Part shown: in pieces, positions 62,683 to 64,000 of the stretch
Numbering within the stretch: the first letter of the stretch is position 1
How the letters are laid out: each line of letters starts with the position of its first letter
Assembly (NCBI GenBank): GCA_944322145.1
Contig: CALUNW010000003.1
Location: 186,001 to 250,000, forward strand
Direction: 5' to 3'
Origin: an uncultured Atopobiaceae bacterium
GTDB lineage: Bacteria > Actinomycetota > Coriobacteriia > Coriobacteriales > Atopobiaceae
DNA: 64,000 nt
Notes under the pieces: generated by a model
The model's input: the letters and a program-made list of their open reading frames with translations, nothing else
Told to the model about the DNA's origin: nothing
The model's database searches: none
Position numbers and translations under genes: made by a program

Positions 62683-63984
62683 GTGGCCGAGAAACGCGAC
62701 TTCCTAGACGACCTCATCGACCTGCAGAGCGACTGGCGGGCGCTCTCCGACCTGCCGTGCTCTATGGTGAGCTCGCTCGTGGACGACCCCGAGAACCGCA
62801 AGGTCTTCAACCCGGCGGACTACAAGGAGAAGCCCTTCGCCAACTCCAACCGCTGCCTGCGCGTGGCCGCCGACCGCGAGGACGTGTGCTCGCGCTGTCT
62901 CGACGTCTGCCCGGTCACCAACGCGCTCAGGATCCACAAGAAGTCGGTCATCATCGGCGACGAGTGCCGCAAGTGCGGCCTGTGCGCCGCGGTGTGCCCC
63001 ACGGAGACCTTCTCCACGCGCCAGCACACGCCGCGCCAGCTCTACGACAAGATCGCACGCGCCGCGTCCGCCTACGAGCAGTGCTATGTCACGTGCACCC
63101 GCGCGCTCAAGCGCCTGCCCAAGGGCAACGAGGTGGTCCTCGCGTGCGTGGGATCGGTGCCGCGCGACCTGTGGTTCTCCCTCATGGCGGACTACAACAA
63201 CATCAGCATCTACCTGCCCGTGGGCATCTGCGACCGCTGCCGCACCACCACCGGCGAGGAGGTCTACTCCGACGCCATCGCCACGGCGGAGGAGTGGGCC
63301 GACGCGGGCATGGGCCTCGAGGTCGACGAGGCCGCGATGACCCACGAGCTCACGCGCGCCTACAAGCGCAGCCAGTTTGTGAGCGGTGCCCTCCACTCGG
63401 CGGAGCGCCTGGTCACGCGGACCAACCCCGCCCTCGCGGGCGCCCAGGCCGTGGCGAAGAAGATCTCGGACCACAGCAAGCGCCTCGACCAGATCCAGCG
63501 CGACCTCGAGGCGGCGGTCGGCGCCAAGACCTCTAGCAACCGCCAGCGCTACCTCACGCAGGGCCGCAAGCTCATGATGGGCGCGCTCCAGCGCGACGAG
63601 GGCCTCGCGGACTTCGTGAAGCTCGAGGTCCCCGTGTGCGACTCGAGCCTGTGCACCATGTGCGGCGAGTGCGCCAAGGCGTGCACCACGCATGCCATCG
63701 ACGTGGACAAGCGCGGCAACGTCACGGTCAAGAGCGCCTACTGCGTGAGCTGCGGCGCCTGCGTGACCGTGTGCGAGGACGGTGCGCTCGTCATGGAGCC
63801 GATGGACGTGCGCGAGCTCGTGGTGCCGGACAAGCTCGCCGAGGAGGTCAGGCGCAGGAAGGCGCAGGCCAAGGCAAAGGCCGAGGAGTACAAGGAGCTG
63901 GGCAAGCAGCAGCTCGGCCGCGTGGCCGACGTCCTGGAGAAGCTCGACGACGGCTCCGGCGACGCCGGGGACCAGAAGCAGTAA
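62683..63984 (+). CDS. Four-motif 4Fe-4S binding protein, function unknown
   Basis: A 433-residue protein with two pairs of ferredoxin-like cysteine motifs. The N-terminal pair is CSRCLDVCP and CRKCGLCAAVCP; the C-terminal pair is CTMCGECAKAC and CVSCGACVTVC. Two further cysteine groups (CYVTC, CDRCR) lie between. The middle and tail are charged and helical, with a Lys/Glu-rich end. It has no signal peptide or membrane segment, so it is likely a cytosolic electron carrier or sensor. GTG 62683 was chosen for its frame and GGAGAGGGGAGCGGG upstream. The next gene has a strong binding site 4 bases later, suggesting an operon. Confidence 0.75.
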   Translation: MAEKRDFLDDLIDLQSDWRALSDLPCSMVSSLVDDPENRKVFNPADYKEKPFANSNRCLRVAADREDVCSRCLDVCPVTNALRIHKKSVIIGDECRKCGLCAAVCPTETFSTRQHTPRQLYDKIARAASAYEQCYVTCTRALKRLPKGNEVVLACVGSVPRDLWFSLMADYNNISIYLPVGICDRCRTTTGEEVYSDAIATAEEWADAGMGLEVDEAAMTHELTRAYKRSQFVSGALHSAERLVTRTNPALAGAQAVAKKISDHSKRLDQIQRDLEAAVGAKTSSNRQRYLTQGRKLMMGALQRDEGLADFVKLEVPVCDSSLCTMCGECAKACTTHAIDVDKRGNVTVKSAYCVSCGACVTVCEDGALVMEPMDVRELVVPDKLAEEVRRRKAQAKAKAEEYKELGKQQLGRVADVLEKLDDGSGDAGDQKQ

Positions 63985-63994
63985 GGAGAAGAAC

Positions 63995-64000
63995 GTGTCG
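63995..64000 (+). CDS. Start of a further gene, cut by the window edge
   Basis: GTGTCG follows AAGGAGAAGAAC directly after the previous stop, a typical start region in this genome (compare AAGGAGAAGAACATG at rplE). Only two codons are present, so nothing can be said of its product. Confidence 0.4.

Noticed and set aside
63209-63217. A further TCTACCTGC (inverse of GCAGGTAGA) inside the iron-sulfur protein gene
   Set aside because: It encodes part of SIYLPV, lacks the TTT flank and has no inverted arms, so it is a chance match. It shows that the 9-mer alone is not diagnostic.

Overview
The window is high-GC DNA from an actinobacterium, most likely of class Coriobacteriia (Olsenella/Atopobium/Collinsella-like). 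I infer this from codon use, the zinc-ribbon S14 (41240-41425), a type II fatty acid synthesis cluster with FabK and a fused AccD-AccA, an ECF transporter with fused ATPases next to rplQ, and glycyl-radical chemistry. Genus is not resolved. Almost all genes lie on the + strand; exceptions are birA, one glycosyltransferase and two IS transposases. No tRNA, rRNA or CRISPR was found.

Layout. (1) 1-10.9 kb: the rplK-rplA and rplJ-rplL units (with an L10 leader) and rpoB-rpoC. (2) 10.9-13.4 kb: a stand-alone putative nuclease between two related repeat elements, then birA on the - strand. (3) 13.5-23.7 kb: a nearly complete FASII and acetyl-CoA carboxylase cluster (fabH, acpP, fabK, fabD, fabG, fabF, accB, fabZ, accC, accDA) and a DegV lipid-binding protein. 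BirA next door would biotinylate AccB. (4) 24.1-27.4 kb: rpsL-rpsG-fusA-rpsJ with no tuf. (5) 27.4-34.0 kb: an accessory insertion splitting rpsJ from the rest of the S10 operon (lipoprotein, thrH, a histidine phosphatase, an eight-site inverted array and a partially duplicated IS30-type element). (6) 34.0-50.4 kb: rplC to rplQ, including secY, adk, map, infA and rpoA, interrupted by a 770-bp repeat-filled gap between rplX and rplE. (7) 50.4-53.8 kb: ecfAA'-ecfT-truA. (8) 53.8-64 kb: a permease, an LCP-like membrane protein, a glycosyltransferase, a glycyl radical enzyme with its activase, two divergent glycosyltransferases and a four-cluster ferredoxin-like protein.

Two things stand out. First, intergenic regions carry several families of highly ordered inverted elements. 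The best defined is a 115-140 bp element with five copies. Its arms differ between loci, but each copy has the same core GCAGGTAGA at conserved distances from the arms. Two pairs with matching arms bracket accessory genes. A second type, at 30553-30866, has four direct plus four inverted sites on a strict 41-bp period. Second, RpoC has a C-terminal helix-hairpin-helix domain closely resembling the alpha-subunit CTD of RpoA in the same window. It keeps four of the five DNA-contacting positions at identical spacing, suggesting that this polymerase has additional upstream DNA contacts.

Functionally the window is mostly the core transcription and translation machinery plus membrane lipid synthesis. 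The accessory part concerns cell-surface glycan assembly and anaerobic radical and iron-sulfur metabolism.
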